A DNA stretch of 22,613 nucleotides from an uncultured Verrucomicrobia subdivision 3 bacterium (GTDB lineage Bacteria; Verrucomicrobiota; Verrucomicrobiae; Limisphaerales; UBA11358), in contig CAINDH010000103.1 of assembly GCA_903847285.1 (NCBI GenBank), positions 1 to 22,613 on the forward strand, read 5' to 3'. How positions within the stretch are numbered: the first letter of the stretch is position 1; every line of letters starts with the position of its first letter. The notes under the pieces are model-generated. The model was not told where the DNA came from. It worked only from the letters and a program-made list of their open reading frames with translations, and did not search any database. Shown here piece after piece: positions 15,805-22,613 of this stretch. The position numbers and the translations under genes were made by a program.

Positions 15805-16683
15805 TCAGGGCTCTACAACGGCAGAAGGCAGGTGTTGAATTGAGCGAATCTCCACGTTGCGATAATACAACTCGGCACCCTCGGTCTGCAAACTGATCGC
15901 GCCAGACACGAGCGCGGCTGGCTCCGCACCATCCAGCCGCTGTGCGTGGTGCAAGCGCATCACAACATGGCCGTTGACGATGTGGATGCTGTCGCCGTTG
16001 TAGCAGACAAGTTCGAGCGTGTTCCATTCGCCGCGCGGTTTTTCGGCATCCACATAACGGCGGCAACGGTTGCCGATGGGTTTTTTCTCCACGAACAAAA
16101 CCGGCTTGCCTTTCGGGTCATAAAAATAAAATGGCCGGCTGTTAGTTCCGTGCGCATCGGTTTCGATGCGCGACGGAACAGTGATTTGCGTCGCGATGGC
16201 GTAAAGGTCGCCGAAGTCATGTTCCTGGATTTGGAATTCAATCGAGCGCGGCCATGACTCGCTGCGAAAGCCCGGCTCGCCATGGACGAAGTATAGCAAT
16301 CCCGCATCGCGAACGACGTTAGTGCGCGAAGCCCAGCGGCGTTCACCCCACTTGACTTGAAGGCGCAGATGAAAATTCGTGAACGTCTCGCTGCTCGTGA
16401 TCGTGCCGAACCCCTGCCCTGAAACATGAATCGCCGGCTGATCATCAACGGTTTCCACGGTGAAGACTTTGAGCGGGTCGCGATTCTTACCGATGGGTTC
16501 GAGATAATTTCCATTCGTGCTGCGCTTCAACCCGGCCACATCCCAATTATAAAACGGCTTGCTCAAATAACTTTCCCAGCCAGCCAAATCTTTGCCATTG
16601 AATAGTGGCCGCCACGGCTCGTCAGCGACGCAGACGATTTTTGAAAATATAATTGCGGCAAGGAGAATGGTCAGTTGGCGCAT
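15805..16683 (-). CDS. Exported DUF1080 (3-keto-disaccharide hydrolase domain) protein
   Basis: A 292-aa secreted protein with a signal peptide (about 1-20, ending VCVA-DE). The hallmark entry PLFNGKDLAGW (26-36) is followed by a jelly-roll/LamG-like domain with YFVHGEPGFRSESWPRSIEF, QIQEHDFGDLYAI, NTLELVCYNGDSIHIVNGHVV and the closing GAISLQTEGAELYYRNVEI. Family members bind or hydrolyse sugars, some acting on 3-keto-glycosides, and the domain is expanded in Verrucomicrobia and Planctomycetes. It is the last gene of the mqnD-lactonase-transglycosylase run, 47 bases after the transglycosylase. No second domain is present. Substrate is unknown. Confidence 0.85.
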   Translation of the reverse strand: MRQLTILLAAIIFSKIVCVADEPWRPLFNGKDLAGWESYLSKPFYNWDVAGLKRSTNGNYLEPIGKNRDPLKVFTVETVDDQPAIHVSGQGFGTITSSETFTNFHLRLQVKWGERRWASRTNVVRDAGLLYFVHGEPGFRSESWPRSIEFQIQEHDFGDLYAIATQITVPSRIETDAHGTNSRPFYFYDPKGKPVLFVEKKPIGNRCRRYVDAEKPRGEWNTLELVCYNGDSIHIVNGHVVMRLHHAQRLDGAEPAALVSGAISLQTEGAELYYRNVEIRSIQHLPSAVVEP

Positions 16684-16730
16684 GACGGAAAGCTATGCCC
16701 GCAGAAAAATCTGTGCAACCGGATTCTCTT

Positions 16731-17681
16731 CTAATTTCCGGTGTATGGCTTTTGCAGCTTAAGTGGCGCAGGCAATTGTTCCAGCTTCACACCGTCGCGC
16801 TGCCAAATGATGGCAGCCACCTTCGGCACATACATCTGCGTTTCCGCGGGGAGCAGTGTGGCGATACGTGCGTAGGATTTCGTCTTCCGACGAGCGAGTT
16901 CTTTTTGCACACGCCCCTCGCCGCAGTTGTAGGCGGCGACAGCCAGCCGCCAGTCGCCGAACATCCCGTAAAGCCGCCGCAGATGTTGCGCCGCGGCGCG
17001 TGCCGAAGGCTCCAATTGCTTACGTTCATCAAACGGCCAGAGGCTCAGGCCGTATTGTTTGGCCGTCGCCGGCATTAATTGAAACATCCCTAACGCGCCC
17101 GCCGGGCTGCGAGCGCGGGTATCAAATCCCGATTCCACTTCTGCCAACCAGACAAGCTGCTCCGGCACGCGTTCGGCGGCGAACACCAGCTTCAGCTGCG
17201 GCACAAATTCCACCGCCGCTTTTGGCCACGGCTGCGGCGCGATTTTTTTAATCCAGATATCCTGCTCCGCTTTGAAAGAAGGATTCGGTGGCGGCGCATT
17301 GGTTGTGGTAGATGGGGAGAGCGCTTTTAATTTTTCTGCCGCATCAAAATAATCCAGTCGTGCGCGCAACCATGCGGCGTAGGGCTGCGTTTCCTCATGC
17401 ACTTCGAGCAACGGCATAACTGTCGTTGCGGCGTCTTTCAATTGCGCCAGGTCGAGGACGTAATCGCCGGTGAGATACGTCTGGTAATGTTTAAGAAAAT
17501 CATCCACCTGCGAACGATCCACGGACTGCAGGGCTTGCAACACCTCATCGTCTAGATGCTCCTGTGCGAATTGCTGGGCGGCATCCAGCAGAGCAGTCGC
17601 GTCGAGCGGTGCATCATTCGTTTGGGCTGAGGCAGCAAAGCAAAGGCATAGCAGGAGCAAAATGACAGCAACGGATTTCAC
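16731..17681 (-). CDS. Exported lytic murein transglycosylase (SLT / GH23 domain)
   Basis: Cleaves the glycan strands of peptidoglycan with formation of 1,6-anhydromuramic ends, in the periplasm. A signal peptide covers residues 1-20 (MKSVAVILLLLCLCFAASAQ). A helical N-terminal region (about 21-125) and a Pro/Thr linker (121-137) precede the SLT catalytic domain (about 165-300). The catalytic Glu is E183 in AEVESGF, followed by the family motifs SPAGALGMFQLMPATAKQYG and VAAYNCGEGRV. Start codon is GTG, 9 bases after the lactonase stop, so it is very likely co-transcribed with it. Length (316 aa) suits a small soluble transglycosylase. Why it is paired with a lactonase and mqnD is not evident. 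Confidence 0.9.
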   Translation of the reverse strand: MKSVAVILLLLCLCFAASAQTNDAPLDATALLDAAQQFAQEHLDDEVLQALQSVDRSQVDDFLKHYQTYLTGDYVLDLAQLKDAATTVMPLLEVHEETQPYAAWLRARLDYFDAAEKLKALSPSTTTNAPPPNPSFKAEQDIWIKKIAPQPWPKAAVEFVPQLKLVFAAERVPEQLVWLAEVESGFDTRARSPAGALGMFQLMPATAKQYGLSLWPFDERKQLEPSARAAAQHLRRLYGMFGDWRLAVAAYNCGEGRVQKELARRKTKSYARIATLLPAETQMYVPKVAAIIWQRDGVKLEQLPAPLKLQKPYTGN

Positions 17682-17690
17682 GGAAGAAGC

Positions 17691-18848
17691 TCATTCCGCC
17701 GCGACAAATTTAACATCCACCGGCGAACCGATTTTCAATTCCTGTCCCGTCGGCGTAATTTTTCCCGTGGCTGGATCAATGGCAAATGCCACAGCGTTGT
17801 CGGACTTCTGGTGCGCGGTAATGAGCCAGCGCCCCGTTGGGTCAATTCCCAACCCGCGCGGCAACTTGCCGCCGGACGAAATGTTTTGCACGAAAGTCAG
17901 CTTGCCGGACTTATCATCTACGGCAAAAACGCTCACGCTATCATGGCCGCGCACAGTGCAATAAACAAACTTGCCGGAAGGGTGAACCAGTATTTCCGCC
18001 GCCGTAAAATTTTTCGCCAGTTCCACATCAGGCGGCAAGGCAGAGATAGTTTGCATTTCATTCAGTTCTCCAAAGCCGCTCTCCCAACCCAAAACGGAAA
18101 TCGTGCAACTAAGTTCGTTCAAAACATACGCCGCGAATCCATGTTGATGACCAAAAGCGAGATGACGGGGACCCGAACCGGGTGAAATCTTGAATTTATG
18201 AATCAAGCCGCCAGCCAACTCGGCATCATGAGCGGGCAATGGAAAGATGAACACCTCGTCAGTTCCCAAATCGCACCCCAACGCAAAACGGTTGTCGGGA
18301 TCCGCACGGATGAAGTGTGCATGGGCAGACTTTTGGCGGTTTGTGTTGACTCCACTTCCAGAGTTAACCAGAGGCTGTCCAGCCCGGCCGATGCTGCCAT
18401 TAGTTTCAAGCAAGTAAGCGCCAAAACTGCCGCCTCCGTAGTTGGCAACAAATAATAGCTTTCCCGTGGCATCCACACTCACATGGCATGGCCCATCACC
18501 AGCGGAGGTTTTTTCATTGAGCAGTGAGAGTTGACCGGACTTTTTATCAATCGCAAACGCCGCGACGGAGCCACCGATCCGGCCGTTAAAATTGCGGATG
18601 CCGTTGGCCGAATACAAAAACTTTCCATCCGGTGAAAGATTCACGAAACATGGATTACCAATAGCGGCGGCCAACTCGGGTGCGGAAAGTTTTCCCGTGT
18701 CTGCATCCAGCCGCGAAACGTAGATACCCTGACTTGAGACGTTCGTGTAGGTTCCAAAATAGACGAGGAATTCTTTGGCGGGCGCACTGACGGCTAACGC
18801 CACTGTTGCGAGCGCAACAAAAATTTGTCTGGCCGCAAAAGTTTTCAT
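17691..18848 (-). CDS. Exported lactonase-family seven-bladed propeller (6-phosphogluconolactonase-like)
   Basis: A 385-aa protein of the lactonase/6-phosphogluconolactonase (YbhE-type) propeller family. A signal peptide (about 1-24, ending SAPAKE) shows it is exported, so a periplasmic lactonase or sugar-lactone role is more likely than the cytosolic pentose phosphate step. Typical motifs are VYFGTYTNVSSQGIYVSRLD at the start, NPCFVNLSPDGKFLYSANG, GPCHVSVDATGKLLFVANYG, GPRHLAFGHQHGFAAYVLNE, and LPRGLGIDPTGRWLITAHQK, each marking a blade. The ATG overlaps the mqnD stop as ATGA, so translation is coupled. Exact lactone substrate is not predictable. Confidence 0.86.
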   Translation of the reverse strand: MKTFAARQIFVALATVALAVSAPAKEFLVYFGTYTNVSSQGIYVSRLDADTGKLSAPELAAAIGNPCFVNLSPDGKFLYSANGIRNFNGRIGGSVAAFAIDKKSGQLSLLNEKTSAGDGPCHVSVDATGKLLFVANYGGGSFGAYLLETNGSIGRAGQPLVNSGSGVNTNRQKSAHAHFIRADPDNRFALGCDLGTDEVFIFPLPAHDAELAGGLIHKFKISPGSGPRHLAFGHQHGFAAYVLNELSCTISVLGWESGFGELNEMQTISALPPDVELAKNFTAAEILVHPSGKFVYCTVRGHDSVSVFAVDDKSGKLTFVQNISSGGKLPRGLGIDPTGRWLITAHQKSDNAVAFAIDPATGKITPTGQELKIGSPVDVKFVAAE

Positions 18849-19696
18849 AGGACGAATTCCAGTTCCTGCCGGTGCGGGATGATGCCGCGCTCAAAAGCTA
18901 GGTTCAGGAAACGACGGATGGACTCGCGCCCCTTATCACCGTAATCAAGCGTCCAGTGGTTAACATACATCCCGACGAATTTGTCCGCGAGGTCGCGGCC
19001 CATGTCGCGGGCATACTGCAACGCGTGCTGCACGGCCTCTGGACGATGATCCAAACTAAATTGAATGCTGGCGGTGAGCGTGTCGGAAATCTGCTTGCGC
19101 ACGTCGGGAGCGAAGCGCTTGTGGATGACGTTGCCGCCAAGCGGGAGCGGTAAACCGTCCTGCTCCCTGCCCCACCAGACGCCCAGGTCTTCACACAGCA
19201 CGAGCTTTTCGTTTTGGAATGTGAGCTGACCTTCGTGGATGATGAGCCCAACTTCGGCGACACCATTTTTAACGGCCGCAAAAATCTGGTCGAACGGCAC
19301 GACGACATAATTGAATTCATTTGCGGTTTTGCCGAGCCAAAGTTGTAGGGCCAGAAATGCGCTGGTCATGGTTCCCGGCACAGCGATTTTTTTCTTGGCA
19401 ATTTCTTCGCGGGAAAATTTTTGCTTGGCCACAAGCATCGGCCCGTAGCCATCACCCATGCTCGCGCCGCTGGGCAGGAGCGCATATTTATCCGAGACGA
19501 AGGCGTAGGCGTGGATGCTGACGGCGGAGATATCCAGTTCACCACGGGTGGCACGCTCATTGAGCGTCTGGATGTCCTGCAAGATGTGCTCGAACTGAAA
19601 GCCGTGCGTGGGAATCAAATCCTTCGCCAGCGCGTAGAACATGAAAGCATCATCAGGATCGGGCGAGTGGCCCAGCGTCAAAGTCGTTTTTGCCAT
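18845..19696 (-). CDS. mqnD: 1,4-dihydroxy-6-naphthoate synthase, menaquinone futalosine pathway
   Basis: Converts cyclic dehypoxanthine futalosine to 1,4-dihydroxy-6-naphthoate in the futalosine route to menaquinone. The periplasmic-binding-like fold is cytosolic here, with no signal peptide. Diagnostic stretches are LGHSPDPDDAFMFYALAKD (residues 8-26), RGELDISAVSIHAYAFV, PSGASMGDGYGPMLV, IAVPGTMTSAFLALQL, LIIHEGQLTFQNEKLVL and LPLGGNVIHKRF. Length (283 aa) is normal. The ATG at 19696 is chosen because it gives the standard N-terminus. mqnA, mqnB and mqnC are not adjacent, as is common in this phylum. It heads the minus-strand run of four genes; the 500 bases upstream hold its promoter but no clear one was placed. 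Confidence 0.92.
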   Translation of the reverse strand: MAKTTLTLGHSPDPDDAFMFYALAKDLIPTHGFQFEHILQDIQTLNERATRGELDISAVSIHAYAFVSDKYALLPSGASMGDGYGPMLVAKQKFSREEIAKKKIAVPGTMTSAFLALQLWLGKTANEFNYVVVPFDQIFAAVKNGVAEVGLIIHEGQLTFQNEKLVLCEDLGVWWGREQDGLPLPLGGNVIHKRFAPDVRKQISDTLTASIQFSLDHRPEAVQHALQYARDMGRDLADKFVGMYVNHWTLDYGDKGRESIRRFLNLAFERGIIPHRQELEFVL

Positions 19697-20150
19697 GCGC
19701 GGAAATTAAACCACGCAAACATGGCGGTCACGACGAAAAGCTTCATGAATTGAAATTCCGGCATGAAAGAAAAACATCCCCGGCCCAGCACGCACGCGCC
19801 CTGATGGATTTATTCGCAGCCGACCGTCACCTCCTTATCGTGCACGGTTTGAAAATAGCCACGGTTAATCTAACAGGCGCGTGCGTTGTGTTGGCTCCTT
19901 GGATTTCAGCCGCGATGGCAAACGAGAAGTCCCACAACTTCCGCTGCCAGCGCAGTTCCCCACCCAAACTTAACAACAACCGCAACCGATTTCATTTAAG
20001 CAAAGCCGATGCCAAAGTCGCCAAGCTGATTTTGCAGGGAATTTCCGAAGACCAGACGTTATTCCATAAATTTCACTGGCGACTTTTTTTCAGCGTGGGC
20101 AAAAAAAATTTATTAAAATGGATTCAGTCCAAATTCCCGGTGAAAATGTT
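19697..20150. other. Intergenic region without a supported gene
   Basis: About 450 bases between mqnD and the tRNA-Ala promoter. A 154-codon frame runs through it on the + strand, but it starts at a TTG inside the mqnD 5' end, has no ribosome binding site and no recognisable motif, and is rich in Lys, Asn and Phe unlike its neighbours. It is not annotated as a gene. The stretch may hold the mqnD promoter and decayed repeat sequence. Confidence 0.5.
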
Positions 20151-20178
20151 TTGACTTGGAGCGCGAAAAATCTAGACT
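20151..20178 (+). promoter_or_regulatory. Promoter of tRNA-Ala
   Basis: TTGACT (20151-20156) and TAGACT (20173-20178) are spaced by 16 bases and end 18 bases before the mature tRNA, fitting a sigma-70-type promoter with a transcript start near 20185. Confidence 0.6.
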
Positions 20179-20196
20179 GCGCCCTCGTTCGTGGAT

Positions 20197-20272
20197 GGGG
20201 TCTTAGCTCAGTTGGTAGAGCGTCTGAATGGCATTCAGAAGGTCAGGAGTTCGACCCTCCTAGGCTCCACCA
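20197..20272 (+). tRNA. tRNA-Ala (anticodon GGC)
   Basis: A complete 76-base cloverleaf with encoded CCA. The acceptor GGGGTCT pairs with AGGCTCC (two G-U pairs). The D-loop contains the standard AGCTCAGTTGGTAGAGC. The anticodon stem TCTGA/TCAGA encloses the loop ATGGCAT with anticodon GGC, and the T-arm AGGAG-TTCGACC-CTCCT is perfect. It reads GCC and GCU codons. It ends 20 bases before the convergent GH39-like gene and shows no sign of element insertion at its 3' end. Confidence 0.96.
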
Positions 20273-20292
20273 TCCTTCGCCGAACGTATTTT

Positions 20293-21963
20293 TCATTCAG
20301 CGGTCAGCACTAACAGTGATACCCCTTGGCGCGGCAGGTTGAATTTCACATCCGCAACACCGGATTTTACTTCCACTTGCTCCGGCGAAAGTAATTCAGC
20401 CAGTTGCCCAGCTTTCTCCAATTCACCGAATTGATTCTCACTAATCGGAAACGGCGAACCCATTTTCTTCCACACCTCGAACGCGTTGCTGTGCTCGGCA
20501 TCAATACGATAATGCGCCAGCTTCGCCTTCGCGAAAGGGACGCCGCGCAATTGCATACTGACCGCCGCGTCCGCGCCCGGCACATCGTCATCGTGATAAT
20601 GCCAGACCAGCACAGCGATTTTATTTTTGTCAGCGCTCGCGTAAGCGGAAACATCGGCGGGGCCACGCACATTGGATTTGCGGATGTTGTCGGCAGTTAG
20701 CGCCGCGCTACTCGTCACGGTGATTTGCTGTCCGCTCATTTTTGAAAACATCCGGAACACATTCAACACCGGGTGATCCAGTCCTCCGCTGGCAAGCTGG
20801 CGGAACCCCGCAAACGGCGGATAACCCGCAAAGGTGAACGCCCACGTCAGCGCGCCTTCAAGGTTCACGCCGTATTTGTCCGCCAGTTCCAGCGCGCGCG
20901 GAAAACTAGCCGCCGTGTAGCTCGAATACATCGTGCCGTTGCGATAACCCATTTGATTACCCTGACACGCCGCGCAGCCTTCAGGATCTGATTCACCGAT
21001 GATGATGGGAATATTTTTCAGCTCGGGATATGACTTCACGATGCTGAAGCCGGAATCCATCGCGTTCAACTGATTCGCCATCGCCATCCGCACATGACCG
21101 TTGGTGAACGTGGGTGAACCCTTCGCATGGAACGCGATGAAATCCAGCGGCGTGCCGATCTTGCCCGTCGCGTAATTCGTGCCGCGCAAACAATGCTCAA
21201 TGAAATCACGCGTCCACTTGCCGCCCGCGCCTGCGGAGTCCGGTCCGCCCACGCGCGCCGTCGGCAGCGCGCGGCGCACACCGTCAACCGCGTAGTCGTG
21301 CAACTTGTAAAAATCCGACGGCTTCGCTTTCCAATAAGAACCGTTCGCCTCGTTCCACACCTCCCAATACCATGTCGATACTTCAGCTTTGCCGTAACGC
21401 GCGATACAGTGCGTCACCCATTGGAAAATTAATTCGCGCCATTTGTCGTAATCTTTCGGCGGATACGCCCAACCCGTTTCTATGTCTGAATACTTATCAC
21501 CAGGCTGCCAGTGATGCTGATACGGCTGTGGATGTATCGAAAGCGCCTCCGGCATGAAACCAATCTGCGCGTAAGGTCGCACGCCGTTCGTGAGGTAAGT
21601 GTCGAAAATTTCATCGAGAATTTTCCAGTTATAAATCGGCGCGCCGTTGGTGTCTTCGGAATAAACGCCGGTGGAACCCCACTTCAACGCCGGCGTGCCG
21701 TCGCCGGAACAAAACAAATTATGCGCGCGAAAATAAATCTGCTTGGGTTTAAGCGCGCCGAGTTCGCCGATAAGCTTTCGCCCTTCCGGCATCGTCGCAT
21801 AGTTCGGCTCGTCCGCACCGAAGAACCGCCAGATGGGTTTCAATTCACCCAACGGCTTCGCCGCATCAACGGTGATGGTAACGGGAAATGAATTACTGTC
21901 CGCCGCAAAAAGGTTCACAGCGGAAAAAATTCCGAGAACGGCAACCACAAGTCTGATTTTCAT
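20293..21963 (-). CDS. Exported GH39-like glycoside hydrolase (beta-xylosidase type)
   Basis: Predicted secreted retaining glycosidase of clan GH-A, most like GH39 beta-xylosidases. A signal peptide spans residues 1-21 (ending NLFAA). The (beta/alpha)8 barrel follows from about 40, with LGALKPKQIYFRAHNLF, then VRPYAQIGFMPEALS. The acid/base Glu is E205 in WYWEVWNEANGSYW. The likely nucleophile is E324 in IPIIIGESDPEGC. LDFIAFHAKG and GLDHPVLNVFRMFSKM continue the pattern typical of GH39. Residues about 420-556 form a beta-rich domain. Together with the GH43 enzyme at the other end of the window it suggests breakdown of xylan or arabinoxylan. Preferred sugar and link are unproven; another clan GH-A family cannot be excluded. 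Confidence 0.78.
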   Translation of the reverse strand: MKIRLVVAVLGIFSAVNLFAADSNSFPVTITVDAAKPLGELKPIWRFFGADEPNYATMPEGRKLIGELGALKPKQIYFRAHNLFCSGDGTPALKWGSTGVYSEDTNGAPIYNWKILDEIFDTYLTNGVRPYAQIGFMPEALSIHPQPYQHHWQPGDKYSDIETGWAYPPKDYDKWRELIFQWVTHCIARYGKAEVSTWYWEVWNEANGSYWKAKPSDFYKLHDYAVDGVRRALPTARVGGPDSAGAGGKWTRDFIEHCLRGTNYATGKIGTPLDFIAFHAKGSPTFTNGHVRMAMANQLNAMDSGFSIVKSYPELKNIPIIIGESDPEGCAACQGNQMGYRNGTMYSSYTAASFPRALELADKYGVNLEGALTWAFTFAGYPPFAGFRQLASGGLDHPVLNVFRMFSKMSGQQITVTSSAALTADNIRKSNVRGPADVSAYASADKNKIAVLVWHYHDDDVPGADAAVSMQLRGVPFAKAKLAHYRIDAEHSNAFEVWKKMGSPFPISENQFGELEKAGQLAELLSPEQVEVKSGVADVKFNLPRQGVSLLVLTAE

Positions 21964-22155
21964 AAAATATTTACTGAACGGCGACTAATCTGTCCTGACA
22001 ACCGCTGATTTCCATCAACGTAGTTAGCGATTAATGTTTATCCCGCAACCCGGCGGGCAAATGGTGTAGCCGCAGATTATGGGTGAGCGGACGCTTCGAC
22101 AACTACCGTGTGCAAAGTGAACTTCCGACAACATTCGCCAGCGCCAAAATTCCGT

Positions 22156-22184
22156 TTGACAGTTTCACACTTCAATATCAATCT
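22156..22184 (+). promoter_or_regulatory. Candidate promoter of the SAM riboswitch transcript
   Basis: A perfect TTGACA (22156-22161) lies 47 bases before the aptamer. A 17-base spacing gives CAATCT as the -10, which is weak, so only the -35 is convincing. Transcription from here would begin just before the riboswitch. Confidence 0.4.
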
Positions 22185-22208
22185 ATCCGCATCCGTTGAT
22201 TTGACGGA

Positions 22209-22323
22209 CTCATAAAGAGTGGTTGAGGGACTGGCCCGCTGACACCACGGCAACCGATTGAATTTAGTTTCAATGACAGGTGCCAATTCCAGCTCGAGCA
22301 TCATTAGCTTGGGAAAAAATGAG
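22209..22323 (+). ncRNA. SAM-I (S-box) riboswitch aptamer
   Basis: The highly conserved S-box landmarks appear in the right order: CTCAT-AAAGAG (P1 5' strand and start of the core), GAGGGACTGGCCC (22225-22237), CGGCAACC (22248-22255), GGTGCCAATTCC (22279-22290), and the P1 3' strand ATGAG (22319-22323), which pairs with CTCAT (22209-22213). This class binds S-adenosylmethionine and lowers expression when it is plentiful. The aptamer lies on the same strand as the thrC start 150 bases downstream. Confidence 0.93.
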
Positions 22324-22343
22324 AAGAGCACAACCGTTTTGTC

Positions 22344-22374
22344 GCCCCTTCTCCTTGTGAGTCGGGGCTTTTTT
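22344..22374 (+). terminator. Expression-platform terminator of the SAM-I riboswitch
   Basis: GCCCC (22344-22348) pairs with GGGGC (22364-22368), with an inner CTC/GAG extension across a 2x2 internal loop, followed by six T. The 5' arm sequence CTTCTC (22348-22353) is exactly complementary to GAGAAG (22321-22326), which overlaps the P1 3' strand. This gives the mutually exclusive antiterminator expected of a SAM OFF switch. Confidence 0.85.
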
Positions 22375-22390
22375 ATTGCCCAAATCAAAC

Positions 22391-22460
22391 CAGGTAGGGC
22401 CGAGCTGCTGCTCGGCCTTGGTGAAAAAGTTTGGGTGGCGCAGCAACGCCGCCCTACCAG
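22391..22460. repeat. REP-like double-hairpin palindromic element
   Basis: The ends CAGGTAGGGC and GCCCTACCAG are inverted copies with one mismatch. Inside are two hairpins, GGCCGAG-CTGCTG-CTCGGCC (22398-22417) and GGCG-CAGCAA-CGCC (22437-22450). It fills the gap between the riboswitch terminator and thrC. The layout resembles dispersed GTAGGGC-type palindromes I associate with Verrucomicrobia intergenic regions; that link is from memory. Confidence 0.55.
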
Positions 22461-22470
22461 ATAGAATTTT

Positions 22471-22613
22471 ATGAGTGAAAAGCATCAAGGTTTCATGAAG
22501 GCGCTCAAGTGCCGCGAATGCGGTCGCGAATACCCGCTTGAAGCCACGCACGTCTGCGAATTCGACTTCGGCCCGCTCGAAGTCGCCTACGATTACGACC
22601 GCATCAAAAAATC
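22471..22613 (+). CDS. thrC: Threonine synthase, N-terminal part, cut by window end
   Basis: The visible 47 codons read through KALKCRECGREYPLEATHVC and FGPLEVAYDYDRIKK, the Cys-containing N-terminal segment and 'FGPLEv.YDy' motif of bacterial threonine synthases, which convert O-phosphohomoserine to threonine using pyridoxal phosphate. The catalytic Lys lies beyond the window. The first ATG at 22471 has no ribosome binding site. The ATG at 22495 is preceded by CAAGG and gives MKALKCRECG, so it may be the true start. The gene lies behind a SAM-I riboswitch and terminator on the same strand. It is possibly the first gene of an operon for homoserine metabolism, which cannot be seen here. A different PLP enzyme sharing this N-terminal zinc-like segment is possible but less likely. 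Confidence 0.82.
   Translation, partial: MSEKHQGFMKALKCRECGREYPLEATHVCEFDFGPLEVAYDYDRIKK

Noticed and set aside
19820..19845. CACCTCCTTA on the + strand, like the 3' end of 16S rRNA
   Set aside because: No other 16S sequence flanks it; on the minus strand it reads as AAGGAGGTG but no start codon follows at a useful distance.
19690..20154. 154-codon + strand frame between mqnD and tRNA-Ala
   Set aside because: Starts at a TTG overlapping the mqnD start, has no ribosome binding site or recognisable domain, and runs into the tRNA promoter.
22258..22464. Short frame through the thrC leader, considered as a leader peptide
   Set aside because: It runs across the SAM-I aptamer and terminator and has no run of threonine or isoleucine codons; the riboswitch explains the region.

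Overview
The window looks like a piece of a Verrucomicrobia chromosome, most likely of the Pedosphaera/Limisphaerales type. This rests on the gene families rather than on a marker gene. They include secreted GH43 and GH39-like glycosidases, a DUF1080 (3-keto-disaccharide hydrolase) protein, an exported lactonase-type propeller, a futalosine-pathway MqnD, and a large secreted protein rich in Asn, Thr and Gly with an 'FFYQGRLNDNG' type N-terminus. Base composition is moderately GC-rich and Shine-Dalgarno sequences are mostly weak.

Layout. (1) 1-1722: tail of an unknown gene and a secreted GH43 glycosidase on the + strand. (2) About 1779-2018: decayed C-terminal end of a DDE transposase. (3) 2065-8926: seven genes, all on the minus strand, forming an integrative element. 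In transcription order they are a tyrosine integrase, an unknown 200-aa protein, an excisionase/AlpA-like protein, a primase-helicase-like protein, a TubC-docking-like protein, and an AbiE-type toxin-antitoxin pair (AbiEi antitoxin, AbiEii nucleotidyltransferase toxin). No capsid, tail or conjugation genes are seen, so it resembles a P4/satellite-like element with a defence cargo. (4) 9027-9054: a bare 3' end of a tRNA gene (probably Leu) just behind the integrase start, which is the expected attachment-site scar. (5) 9184-11802: a small conserved-looking gene, a tiny membrane protein, and a 647-aa secreted protein ending in seven roughly 40-aa Asp-box-like repeats. (6) 11844-11877: a terminator that works on both strands, between that gene and smc. 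(7) 11892-19696, minus strand: a cluster transcribed mqnD, lactonase, lytic transglycosylase, DUF1080, then smc behind its own leader. (8) 20197-20272: tRNA-Ala(GGC) with a promoter. (9) 20293-21963, minus strand: GH39-like glycosidase. (10) 22209-22470: a SAM-I (S-box) riboswitch with a complete terminator/antiterminator, then a REP-like palindromic element, leading into the start of threonine synthase (thrC), which is cut by the window end.

The most rewarding regions are the satellite-like element with its AbiE cargo and candidate operator, and the SAM-I riboswitch placed before thrC rather than before a classical methionine gene. The host genes point to a plant-polysaccharide-degrading lifestyle (xylan or arabinoxylan) with menaquinone made by the futalosine route.
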